NCBI RefSeq assembly: GCF_004000905.1
Contig: NZ_BIMD01000002.1
Coordinates: 169,255 to 233,254, forward strand
DNA from: Paenibacillus humicus NBRC 102415
GTDB taxonomy: Bacteria; Bacillota; Bacilli; Paenibacillales; Paenibacillaceae
DNA: 64,000 nucleotides
Reading direction: 5' to 3'
A program made the translations under genes and the position numbers. Shown here in pieces: positions 8,966 through 16,744 of this stretch (the first letter of the stretch is position 1; the number at the start of each line of letters is the position of its first letter). The notes beneath the pieces were generated by a model that searched no databases, was not told the origin of the DNA, and saw nothing but the letters and a program-made list of their open reading frames with translations.

Positions 8966-9936
8966 TGGGCATGCGAAGCGTGCTGGTGCGAGTCCCGGCC
9001 AGCACGGCGAATCTGGGACCCGGCTTCGACTGTCTGGGCATGGCGCTGTCGCTCTATACATGGATCGAGATGAAGCCGGCGGACAAGGCTACGGTCATCC
9101 GGCTGCATGGGGAAGGGCTTGAAGGCATCCCGCTGGACAAAAGCAATTTGATCTACAAGACAGCCCAGCTCGTCTTTCAGGAAACGGGAACCGATCTGCC
9201 GGAGCTGGAAATCGACATGTACAGCGATATCCCGCTCACCCGCGGCCTCGGCAGCAGCGCGAGCGCCATCGTCGGCGCCCTGACGGCCGCAAGCGAGCTG
9301 ACAGGCGGCGGCCTCGACCGCGATGCCCTGCTCCAGATCGCCAGCCGCCTGGAAGGGCATCCGGACAACGTCGGAGCCTCGCTGTTCGGCGGCATCGTCG
9401 CGGCGGCCTGGGACGGCACGCGGGCGGACTGCCTGCGCATCGAGCCGCCGGCCGGACTAGCCGCGCTTGTGGCGATTCCGCGCTTCCAGCTCTCGACCGA
9501 GAAAGCCCGGCATGCGCTGCCGGAGCAGCTGGCGCTGAGCGACGCCGTGCACAACATCGGCCGCAGCTCGCTGCTTGTGGCCGCTCTCGCCGGCGGCCGG
9601 CTCGACATGATCCGCCATGCGATGAAGGACAAGCTGCATCAGCCTTACCGGGCAGCGCTCATTCCGGGCATGGCCGAGGTTCTTGAGGGCGCGTCGGATC
9701 ACGGAGCGCTCGGAGCTGCGCTGAGCGGCGCCGGCCCGACGCTGCTCGCCCTGATCGAGAACGGAAGCCCGCGAATGAGAGAGCTGGAGGCGTTCCTGCT
9801 CTCGACCTTGTCGGCTGCCGGAGTCGATGCGGATCTCCTGCTGCTGCAGCCCGATCCCGCCGGCGCGGTCGTCCTTGAGGGCGCCGATCCCGCACTGCCT
9901 TTCGCAGAGCGAATCAAAGGAGAAGTTCATTCATGA
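8965..9936 (+). CDS. thrB: homoserine kinase
   Basis: GHMP-family kinase of 323 residues phosphorylating homoserine for threonine synthesis. The ATP loop PLTRGLGSSASA is at 90-101 and the amino-end motif VPASTANLGPGFDCLG at 10-25. It overlaps both hom (one base) and pheA (four bases), so translation is probably coupled. Threonine synthase (thrC), which sits between hom and thrB in B. subtilis, is absent here and must be elsewhere. Confidence 0.96.
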   Translation: MGMRSVLVRVPASTANLGPGFDCLGMALSLYTWIEMKPADKATVIRLHGEGLEGIPLDKSNLIYKTAQLVFQETGTDLPELEIDMYSDIPLTRGLGSSASAIVGALTAASELTGGGLDRDALLQIASRLEGHPDNVGASLFGGIVAAAWDGTRADCLRIEPPAGLAALVAIPRFQLSTEKARHALPEQLALSDAVHNIGRSSLLVAALAGGRLDMIRHAMKDKLHQPYRAALIPGMAEVLEGASDHGALGAALSGAGPTLLALIENGSPRMRELEAFLLSTLSAAGVDADLLLLQPDPAGAVVLEGADPALPFAERIKGEVHS

Positions 9937-10799
9937 TCAAAGTCGCCTTGCTTCCCGTCGTCTCCACCTCCGACGAGGCTGCCCGCAGCCTGTGCGGAGA
10001 CAACGCCGAGAGAGTTTATTACCCGATGATATCCGATGTCTTCCTTGCCACGGCGGAGGGAAGGACCGATTACAGCGTCATTCCGATCGAGAATACGATC
10101 GAGGGCTCTGTCAACCTCCATATGGACTGGCTTCTGCACGAAGTGGATTTGCCGATCCAGGCGGAATGGATCTATCCGTCCCGCCAGCAGCTGATCGGCC
10201 GCAAGGACGAGCTGCTCGGAGCGGGAGGAGAGCCGGAGTACGGCCGCATCGTCAAGGTGTTCAGCCATCCCGTCGCGCTGGCCCAGTGCCAGAGCTTCCT
10301 GCGCGGCCATCTCCAGCATGCCCAATGGGAGCCGGTCAGCAGCACCGCGGAGGCGGTTCGGATCGTATCCGAGAATCCGGGCCAGGGCTGGGCTGCGATC
10401 GGGCTTACGCTGGCGGCGGCCCACTACGGCCTTGACGTGCTGCGCGAACGGGTGACGGATCACGACAACAACTACACCCGCTTCCTGCTGGCCGGTCCGA
10501 AGCCGTTCGAGCTGCGCCAGTCCCCTGTCCGCAAGACGTCCATTCTCGTCACCTTGCCGGAAGATTACCCGGGAGCGCTCCATCAGGTGCTGTCCGCCTT
10601 CGCCTGGCGAAGGATCAACCTCGGGAGGATCGAATCCCGTCCGACCAAAAAACGTCTGGGCACGTACCATTTCGTCATCGACATCGAGATGGCTCTGGAC
10701 ACGGTCCTCCTCCCGGCGGCGCTGCAGGAGATCGAAGCGATCGGCTGCCAGGTAAGGGTGCTCGGCACCTATCCGAGCTTCGGCAGCACGGCGGATTGA
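9933..10799 (+). CDS. pheA: prephenate dehydratase
   Basis: Converts prephenate to phenylpyruvate in phenylalanine synthesis. It has 288 residues: periplasmic-binding-like catalytic domain with the conserved TRF (NNYTRFLLAG) and SVIPIENTIEGSV, then a C-terminal ACT domain with the phenylalanine-binding ESRP (RIESRPTKK). The amino-end glycine motif usual in this family (GPxGTFS) is not visible; the corresponding stretch reads ALLPVVSTSDEAA. The ATG overlaps the thrB stop by four bases. Confidence 0.92.
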   Translation: MIKVALLPVVSTSDEAARSLCGDNAERVYYPMISDVFLATAEGRTDYSVIPIENTIEGSVNLHMDWLLHEVDLPIQAEWIYPSRQQLIGRKDELLGAGGEPEYGRIVKVFSHPVALAQCQSFLRGHLQHAQWEPVSSTAEAVRIVSENPGQGWAAIGLTLAAAHYGLDVLRERVTDHDNNYTRFLLAGPKPFELRQSPVRKTSILVTLPEDYPGALHQVLSAFAWRRINLGRIESRPTKKRLGTYHFVIDIEMALDTVLLPAALQEIEAIGCQVRVLGTYPSFGSTAD

Positions 10800-10849
10800 T
10801 CCGTTTTGAAGCGCCGAGCATCATTGTTTTCTGCCGATACCGAATAAGT

Positions 10850-10895
10850 GAAGGGTCTGTCCTTAGTCGTTTCGTGACTAGCGGGACAGCCCTTC
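10850..10895 (+). terminator. long hairpin downstream of pheA, possible terminator
   Basis: GAAGGG-T-CTGTCC (10850-10862) pairs with GGACAG-CCCTTC (10884-10895), and an inner TAGTC/GACTA stem closes the loop. No T run follows, so termination is uncertain. The rest of 10800-11092 shows no gene. Confidence 0.4.
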
Positions 10896-11092
10896 TTCGC
10901 GTTCAGGACCAAGCCGCAGGAATACGAGCCAGCTGTCATTCGTACGGATATTCGGTACGCTTCCCGGCAGGGCTTGTATTTTTTTGCTGAAAAGGGAGAC
11001 AGACGCCCAGTCGCTGCATACGATGTAACGACGGGCAGATAGGCTGCAGTCCTGCCGCTGCGCACAGCACGCGAAGAGGAGGGAGTCGGCTA

Positions 11093-13024
11093 GTGAAAAT
11101 CCATATTGTCAAAGAGGGAGAATCATTCTACCTCATCGGCCAGAAATACGGGGTGACGGTGGAGGAGCTGAAGAAGCTCAACCCATCCGTGACCGATGAC
11201 AAGAATCTGCAGATCGGCGCCAAAATCAAGGTTCCTTCGGAAGAGGAAAAGCCGTGGAGCGGCGGCTTGATCCACAAGTACACGGTGAAAGAGGGGGATA
11301 CGCTCTGGAAGCTCTCGAAGGCTTGGGGAGTGCCCCTGAACGAGCTCATCAAGGCCAACTCGCAGCTGACGAATCCGGATGCGCTGAATGTCGGCGATAC
11401 GGTCAATATTCCAAAGCTAAAGGAATCGACCGGATTATCCCCCGAGCATAAATCCGATCATCACGGCCACGCGGGAGGAAAAGCGTTCACGGGACCGGTC
11501 GTCGACGGCAAAAAGAACACGGCGCCCATCGAGGAGAAGCCGCCTACGGCGGTGAAGCCTCCAACGGCTGTGAAGCCTCCAACGGCTGTGAAGCCGCCCG
11601 AGCCGGTTCCTGTGCCGCCGCCCGCCCCTCCTGTGCCGCCGGCGCTTCCGGCCGAGGAGAAGGCATATGGGAAGCCTTATCAATCCCATTATACGGAGAA
11701 GGCGATCCATCCTTTCGCACAGGAGAAGCTTCCGGCCGTCGAAGCGATCGCTCCGCTGTTTGAGCTTCCCAAAATGCCGGAATATGCTCCGTCCCCATCC
11801 TATGGAAGCGGGTATGCGAATACGGAAGCAGGGTCTTACGGCGTCCAGGGCACAGGGTACGGGAACGCCTACTCGCAGGGCGGGCATGCCGCGGGATACG
11901 GGCAGGAGCTCCCTGGACTAGGCGGCCAGATGGATGGCTACGGCGCATTTAACGTCTGGCCGGCGGCCGCCGGAGCTTCCGTCGAACAGCCCTATGCCGC
12001 CGCTTCCCCTTGGATGGCCGGCTATCCGGCCGGTTATGGAGTCGCGGGGCATCAGCAAGGGTACGGTTACCCGGGAGGCGCGGTGCAGGGAGCCGCGCAG
12101 ATGCCGGGAGACGGCTATGGTTCCCAGGCGGGAAGCCCGGGGCATGACGGCTATGGAGCTGCCGCAGCAGGCATGCAGGATTGTTACCCGCCGGGATACG
12201 GCGGATACGGCCATGGCGGATACGGCCATCACGGCTATGCAGCGGGAGCGCAAGGATACGGCGGATACGGCCATCCCGGCTATGCAGCGGAAGCGCAAGG
12301 ATACGGCGGATACGGCCATCACGGCTACGCAGCGGAAGCGCAAGGGTACGGCGGATACGGCCATCCCGGCTATGCAGCGGAAGCGCAAGGGTACGGCGGA
12401 TACGGCCATCACGGCTACGCAGCGGAAGCTCAAGGCTATGGCGGATACGGCCATCCGGGTTACGCCGCCGAAGCGCAAGGGTATGGCGGATACGGCCATC
12501 AAGGATACGGCGCCCAGAACAACGGAGCGCATGTGTACGGCGGGGGAGGTTATCCTCAGGGCATCATGCCGGCCGCAGGAGCGGCTGCTCCCGGTTCGTA
12601 CAATTACGACGGCGGCGGCCAGTGGAATGCAGCTGGAGCAGTCGCCGGCGCCGCCAGTCCTGCCCAGTGGCCTGGATACCAAGGCTGGGGCGCGGAAGCT
12701 CAAGGGTATCCCGCCTCTCCGGGAGGCTGGCCGCAGACGGCCGCCGTACAGGGCTACGGCGTGAATCCGGGGTATGGAGGAGCGCCGCCGGATGAAGCTG
12801 CTCCGGTAGCGGTCCAGCCTTCCTGCTGCGGAGACAGGGACGAGGAGGAGGCGCAGGCGGCTGAGAAGGCAGTCAAGCCGGAGACCAAATCGAAGGCTGA
12901 AGCCAAGCCGGCGAAAACGGGCACGGCAGCCGCGCGCAAGCAGCCAAAAAAAGCGGTTATACGCAGCGCTTCCCGGCCGGCTCCCCGCGCCTCCAAGGGC
13001 AGCAAGCCCTGGATCAACCGCTGA
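11093..13024 (+). CDS. safA: SafA-like LysM spore coat/morphogenetic protein with GYG-rich tandem repeats
   Basis: A GTG-initiated protein of 643 residues. Two LysM peptidoglycan-binding domains lie at about 2-48 and 62-107. A proline-rich linker follows, with three PPTAVK repeats, then a long Gly/Tyr/Ala/Gln-rich region. Between nucleotides 12194 and 12520 that region holds seven near-identical 15-residue units. The carboxyl end is basic and Lys/Ala-rich. Position before bofC and ruvCAB matches B. subtilis safA, the inner-coat assembly protein, although outside the LysM domains similarity cannot be judged by eye. Its ribosome site is GAGGAGGGAG. Confidence 0.78.
   Translation: MKIHIVKEGESFYLIGQKYGVTVEELKKLNPSVTDDKNLQIGAKIKVPSEEEKPWSGGLIHKYTVKEGDTLWKLSKAWGVPLNELIKANSQLTNPDALNVGDTVNIPKLKESTGLSPEHKSDHHGHAGGKAFTGPVVDGKKNTAPIEEKPPTAVKPPTAVKPPTAVKPPEPVPVPPPAPPVPPALPAEEKAYGKPYQSHYTEKAIHPFAQEKLPAVEAIAPLFELPKMPEYAPSPSYGSGYANTEAGSYGVQGTGYGNAYSQGGHAAGYGQELPGLGGQMDGYGAFNVWPAAAGASVEQPYAAASPWMAGYPAGYGVAGHQQGYGYPGGAVQGAAQMPGDGYGSQAGSPGHDGYGAAAAGMQDCYPPGYGGYGHGGYGHHGYAAGAQGYGGYGHPGYAAEAQGYGGYGHHGYAAEAQGYGGYGHPGYAAEAQGYGGYGHHGYAAEAQGYGGYGHPGYAAEAQGYGGYGHQGYGAQNNGAHVYGGGGYPQGIMPAAGAAAPGSYNYDGGGQWNAAGAVAGAASPAQWPGYQGWGAEAQGYPASPGGWPQTAAVQGYGVNPGYGGAPPDEAAPVAVQPSCCGDRDEEEAQAAEKAVKPETKSKAEAKPAKTGTAAARKQPKKAVIRSASRPAPRASKGSKPWINR
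12194..12520 (+). repeat. 45-bp in-frame tandem repeat array within safA
   Basis: Seven units start near 12194, 12254, 12299, 12344, 12389, 12434 and 12479; the first carries an extra 15 bases. The encoded unit is GYGGYGHxGYAAEAQ, with x alternating Pro and His, giving a 90-bp higher-order period. Units 2-5 are almost identical in DNA, implying recent duplication. Confidence 0.93.
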
Positions 13025-13058
13025 CGGAAGCCGAGCATGGGGAATGGCCATAGAGCCG

Positions 13059-13092
13059 AGCCGGGCTGAACTCGCAGCCCGGTTCTTTTTTA
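13059..13092 (+). terminator. intrinsic terminator after safA
   Basis: CCGGGCT (13061-13067) pairs with AGCCCGG (13076-13082) around an 8-base loop, followed by TTCTTTTTTAT. Confidence 0.88.
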
Positions 13093-13154
13093 TGCTTGCA
13101 TAATTCATCCAGCCGGAAGGCAGACTAGCCGAAACTGCCAAGAAGGGGCTATGG

Positions 13155-13796
13155 ATGACCATGTTGTCAATCAGCATCTGGAACCATCTGAAACGGAAAT
13201 ATTTGAGGCGCAGGCGCGGCCGCTCGCCGCTCAGCCTGGCCTGCGCGCTTCTGCTTCCTGCAGCGCTTCTGCTGGGCTCTTCCGCAGCCGAAGCGGCCGC
13301 TCGGAGCGGGCCGGACCTTACACAGGAGGGGATCTCTTCCTTTCTGGAAGGAAGCGCATCTGCCGCGGTCACGATGAAAAGAGTCTATCTATGCGGAGAG
13401 GAAATCCGTCCGCTCGGCGTCATGGATCCTCCTTCCGTGCTGAAGCTGCTCGGCAGCCATCCCGGCTGGGAAGCCGGATTCGATGATAAGGGCGGCGTCG
13501 TCGTGACCGAGCGGATCGACGATCTGTCCGAGGCCTGCAAGCAGAGCGCGACTTTCGGGGTGGATGACGGGGGAAGCCTGACGTTGTTCGAAGGTCCTCC
13601 GAGCGACGAGAAGGTCATGAAGACGTTTTTTCAGCTCGACCTGCAGTACATGGAAAGCGCGCTGCCCAAGCAGGAACGGGACAGGCTGCTGAGCGGCATC
13701 CGCGTCCAGGACAGGGACGAGTTCAACAGCGTCTTGTCGACGTACAACGATTTTGCCCTGGAGAGATCCAGAGGAGCGATGAAGCGCGCCTACTGA
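13155..13796 (+). CDS. bofC: forespore regulator BofC (bypass of forespore C)
   Basis: Secreted protein of 213 residues with a basic amino end and hydrophobic core (about 27-47) ending in an AEAA-like cleavage site. The mature part contains KRVYLCGEEIRPLG, resembling the conserved core of BofC. BofC is made in the forespore and restrains SpoIVB signalling, which activates SpoIVFB, encoded at the start of this window. The call rests on this core and on the conserved place between safA and ruv genes. The ATG follows AGAAGGGG. Confidence 0.72.
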   Translation: MTMLSISIWNHLKRKYLRRRRGRSPLSLACALLLPAALLLGSSAAEAAARSGPDLTQEGISSFLEGSASAAVTMKRVYLCGEEIRPLGVMDPPSVLKLLGSHPGWEAGFDDKGGVVVTERIDDLSEACKQSATFGVDDGGSLTLFEGPPSDEKVMKTFFQLDLQYMESALPKQERDRLLSGIRVQDRDEFNSVLSTYNDFALERSRGAMKRAY

Positions 13797-13880
13797 TTCC
13801 GTTCGGATATCAGCAGACTGCGCTTCCGCCGACAGCATGTCTTCCCGTCCGGTTCCAGTCCGGCAAGCCCATTCTCCGAG

Positions 13881-13904
13881 CGCCTTTGCGAAAAGGCGTT
13901 TTTT
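13881..13904 (+). terminator. intrinsic terminator between bofC and ruvC
   Basis: CGCCTTT (13881-13887) pairs with AAAGGCG (13892-13898) around a short loop, followed by six T. Confidence 0.85.
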
Positions 13905-13933
13905 GCTTTTCGGCGAGCGGTCTGAAACGCTTG

Positions 13934-13962
13934 TTCTCATGTCATCCACTTCCTGTTATAAT
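13934..13962 (+). promoter_or_regulatory. candidate promoter of ruvCAB
   Basis: Perfect TATAAT at 13957-13962 with a weak TTCTCA at 13934-13939, spacer 17. No LexA-type site was noticed nearby. Confidence 0.5.
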
Positions 13963-14032
13963 AGATAGAGTCTGTTTTTCGCTACATAGAGATAGATTTC
14001 ATTGTCCAGCTTTCATACAAGGAGAGTGCGCG

Positions 14033-14536
14033 ATGCGGATTTTAGGGATCGACCCCGGCATCGCCATCGCGGGATTCGGGTTCATCGACAAGGACGGCAT
14101 GAAGCTTACGCCGGTCCAATACGGCTCCATCGAGACGGAAGCCGGCACCCCTCACGAGGTGCGGCTCAAGCAGGTCTACGAGTCTGCTTCGGCTCTGATG
14201 GACAAATACAAGCCGGACTCCGTTGCCGTCGAGAAGCTGTTCTTCAACCGCAACGTGACGACGGCCTTCACGGTCGGCGAAGCCCGAGGCGTCATTATTT
14301 TGGCCGCCGCGCAGAGGGGGCTTCCCATTACGGAATATACGCCGATGCAGGTCAAGCAGGCCGTCGTCGGCTACGGCAAGGCCGAGAAGCGCCAGGTGCA
14401 GGAGATGGTGCGGATGTTCCTCAAGCTGGCCAAGGTGCCCAAGCCCGACGACGTCGCCGATGCGCTTGCGGTTGCCGTCTGCCATGCCCACGCTTCCGGC
14501 ATGATGTCCAAGATAAACGAGGTGCGCCGCAGATGA
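14033..14536 (+). CDS. ruvC: crossover junction endodeoxyribonuclease RuvC
   Basis: Holliday-junction resolvase of 167 residues. Catalytic acids fit Asp7 (GIDPGIA), Glu67 (AVEKLFF), Asp140 and Asp143 (PDDVADALA). The ATG at 14033 follows AAGGAGAG; an in-frame upstream extension to 13886 crosses the terminator and promoter and is rejected. The stop overlaps ruvA by four bases. B. subtilis lacks ruvC and uses RecU, so the complete ruvCAB set is a clade difference. Confidence 0.97.
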   Translation: MRILGIDPGIAIAGFGFIDKDGMKLTPVQYGSIETEAGTPHEVRLKQVYESASALMDKYKPDSVAVEKLFFNRNVTTAFTVGEARGVIILAAAQRGLPITEYTPMQVKQAVVGYGKAEKRQVQEMVRMFLKLAKVPKPDDVADALAVAVCHAHASGMMSKINEVRRR

Positions 14537-15156
14537 TCGATTTTGTAAAAGGCCGTGTGGCCTATGTGGATACGGATTATATCGTCGTCGACGTTCGGGA
14601 TGTCGGGTACCAGGTCTACACGCCGAATCCTTACGCGTTCGCCCGGGGGGAGGAGCCGGTAACCGTCTACTGCCACCACCATGTGCGCGAGGACGCGGCG
14701 CAGCTGTTCGGCTTCCAGACGAGGGAGGAGCAGGCGCTCTTCCGCAAGCTGCTGGAGGTATCCGGCATCGGGCCGAGGGTCGCGGTCGGAATTCTGGCCG
14801 GCGGCCGCCCGGAGGCGGTCATCTCGGCCATCCACCGCGAGGATCTGAGCTTCCTCACCCGGCTGCCCGGCATCGGCAAGAAGACGGCCCAGCGGATGAT
14901 TCTGGACCTCAAGGACAAGCTGCAGATCACGTCGGCTTCCATCGAGCTTGTATGGGAAGCCGAAGCCGCCGGCGGAGCGGCAGTCGCCGCCGCCGGCGAG
15001 GACAGCTGGGGCGAGGCGAGGGAAGCCCTCGGAGCCCTCGGTTATACGGCGTCGGAGCTGGACCGCGCCTGGGCGGGCATGGGCGGCTCGCAGCAGCCCG
15101 GAGAGACCGTGGACGCGCTCATGAAGCGGGCGCTGCAGCAGCTGTTCAAGGGATAG
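14533..15156 (+). CDS. ruvA: Holliday junction branch migration protein RuvA
   Basis: Junction-binding protein of 207 residues. The amino OB fold starts MIDFVKGRVAYVD. Two helix-hairpin-helix motifs are visible: VSGIGPRVAVGIL (near 80) and LPGIGKKTAQRM (near 115). The small C-terminal domain contacting RuvB is also present. The start overlaps the ruvC stop, indicating coupled translation. Confidence 0.97.
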   Translation: MIDFVKGRVAYVDTDYIVVDVRDVGYQVYTPNPYAFARGEEPVTVYCHHHVREDAAQLFGFQTREEQALFRKLLEVSGIGPRVAVGILAGGRPEAVISAIHREDLSFLTRLPGIGKKTAQRMILDLKDKLQITSASIELVWEAEAAGGAAVAAAGEDSWGEAREALGALGYTASELDRAWAGMGGSQQPGETVDALMKRALQQLFKG

Positions 15157-15174
15157 CGGAAAGGGAGGTTTTGC

Positions 15175-16176
15175 ATGGAAGACGATCGCATCATTTCCGC
15201 CAATCTGATGATGGAGGACCAGGCTGTCGAATACAGCCTGCGTCCGAGGTATCTCGCCGAGTACATCGGCCAGTCCCAGGTGAAGGACAACCTCAAGGTA
15301 TTCATCGAGGCGGCCAAGCTCCGCAAGGAGGCTCTCGACCATGTGCTGCTCTACGGCCCGCCGGGACTCGGCAAGACGACTCTCTCGAACATCATCGCCA
15401 ACGAGCTCGGCGTCAACCTGCGCACGACCTCCGGCCCGGCGATCGAGCGTCCGGGAGATCTGGCCGCCCTGCTCACGAACCTGCAGGAGGGCGATGTGCT
15501 GTTCATCGACGAAATCCACCGCTTGAACCGCTCCGTGGAGGAAGTGCTGTACCCGGCGATGGAGGATTTCTGCCTGGACATCATGATCGGCAAAGGTCCC
15601 AGCGCGCGCTCCGTGCGGCTTGACCTGCCCCCGTTCACGCTGATCGGAGCCACGACCCGCGCCGGGCTGCTCAGCGCCCCTCTGCGCGACCGCTTCGGAG
15701 TCGTCAGCAGGCTGGAGTATTACGGCACGGACGAGCTGGCGTTCATCATCTCCCGCTCCGCCGAGATTCTGGAGGTCGGCATGGTCGGCGATGCGGCCTC
15801 CGAGATCGCACTGCGCTCGCGGGGAACGCCGCGGATCGCCAACCGGCTTCTCAAGCGGGTTCGCGATTTCGCGCAGGTCCGCGGCAACGGCATCATTACG
15901 AACGAGCTCGCCCAGCAGGCGCTGTCGCTGATCGCGGTGGATCCGCTCGGACTCGACCGGATCGACCACAAGATGCTGCAGGCGATGATCGCCAACTATC
16001 GCGGCGGCCCCGTAGGCCTGGACACGATCGCAGCGACGATCGGCGAGGAAAGCCAGACGATCGAGGATGTGTACGAGCCGTATCTCATGCAGATCGGCTT
16101 CCTGCAGCGGACTCCGCGAGGGCGTGTCGTCACTCCTCTTGCCTACCGCCATCTGGGCTTGCCCGTACCGGAATAA
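15175..16176 (+). CDS. ruvB: Holliday junction branch migration helicase RuvB
   Basis: AAA+ motor of 333 residues that drives branch migration with RuvA. Walker A is GPPGLGKTT (near 60), Walker [10 protein letters not shown], sensor 1 GATTRAG, followed by PLRDRFG with the arginine finger. A C-terminal winged helix ends the protein. It lies 18 bases after ruvA with AAAGGGAGG before the ATG. Confidence 0.98.
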   Translation: MEDDRIISANLMMEDQAVEYSLRPRYLAEYIGQSQVKDNLKVFIEAAKLRKEALDHVLLYGPPGLGKTTLSNIIANELGVNLRTTSGPAIERPGDLAALLTNLQEGDVLFIDEIHRLNRSVEEVLYPAMEDFCLDIMIGKGPSARSVRLDLPPFTLIGATTRAGLLSAPLRDRFGVVSRLEYYGTDELAFIISRSAEILEVGMVGDAASEIALRSRGTPRIANRLLKRVRDFAQVRGNGIITNELAQQALSLIAVDPLGLDRIDHKMLQAMIANYRGGPVGLDTIAATIGEESQTIEDVYEPYLMQIGFLQRTPRGRVVTPLAYRHLGLPVPE

Positions 16177-16220
16177 TGGCCGCGGCAGACAAGCCGCATG
16201 GCCTAAGGGAGGATCCGCCG

Positions 16221-16682
16221 ATGAAGGAGCAACGGTCCGGAGCCGCTGAAGACAGCGCGCTCACCGTCATCTACGACGGCCAGTGCAACCTCTGCCTCGC
16301 CTCGGTCGACAGGCTGGGCCGACTGGGCTCGCGGGCGGAGCTGAAGTTTGTTCCGTTGCAGAATCTGGACCGGCTCCAGGGCCGGGCCGCCGAGCGGTTA
16401 CTGGACATCGACGCGGAAGCGCTGAGGGACAGGATGCATGTCGTTGACGGCGCAGGGCGCTTGTATGCGGGCAGCGACGCCGTCGTGCGCATCCTGCGCA
16501 CGGTTCCTGGCTTCGGTCCGGCAGGCTGGCTGTACCGGCTGCCGGGCATGAGCCGTCTTGGAGACCGGATTTATCGCTACATCGCCAAACGCCGCTATGA
16601 CTGGTTCGGGAAGGCGGACGAAGCCTGTTCCCCGGATGGATGCCGCATTCCCCCCGAGGACCGTACCGACAAGACCCTGTAA
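16221..16682 (+). CDS. DCC-family thiol-disulfide oxidoreductase-like protein (DUF393)
   Basis: Protein of 153 residues with the family signature YDGQCNLC near residues 18-25 and a later conserved RLPGMSRLGDRIYRYIAKRR region. Members are predicted thioredoxin-like thiol proteins of unknown substrate. The ATG at 16221 follows AAGGGAGGA; another ATG at 16176 overlaps the ruvB stop and is less well supported. Confidence 0.8.
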   Translation: MKEQRSGAAEDSALTVIYDGQCNLCLASVDRLGRLGSRAELKFVPLQNLDRLQGRAAERLLDIDAEALRDRMHVVDGAGRLYAGSDAVVRILRTVPGFGPAGWLYRLPGMSRLGDRIYRYIAKRRYDWFGKADEACSPDGCRIPPEDRTDKTL

Positions 16683-16744
16683 GGTGCCCGCCTGCACGCC
16701 GGCCGACGGCCGCGAGCCGGCGGAGCACACGGAAGGAGAGAACC

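Noticed and set aside
12194..12520. CRISPR array
   Set aside because: Units are contiguous, in frame and without spacers.
11918..13372. Minus-strand frame opposite the safA repeats, itself repetitive
   Set aside because: Repetition comes from the 45-bp array; the plus frame has LysM domains, a start and a terminator.
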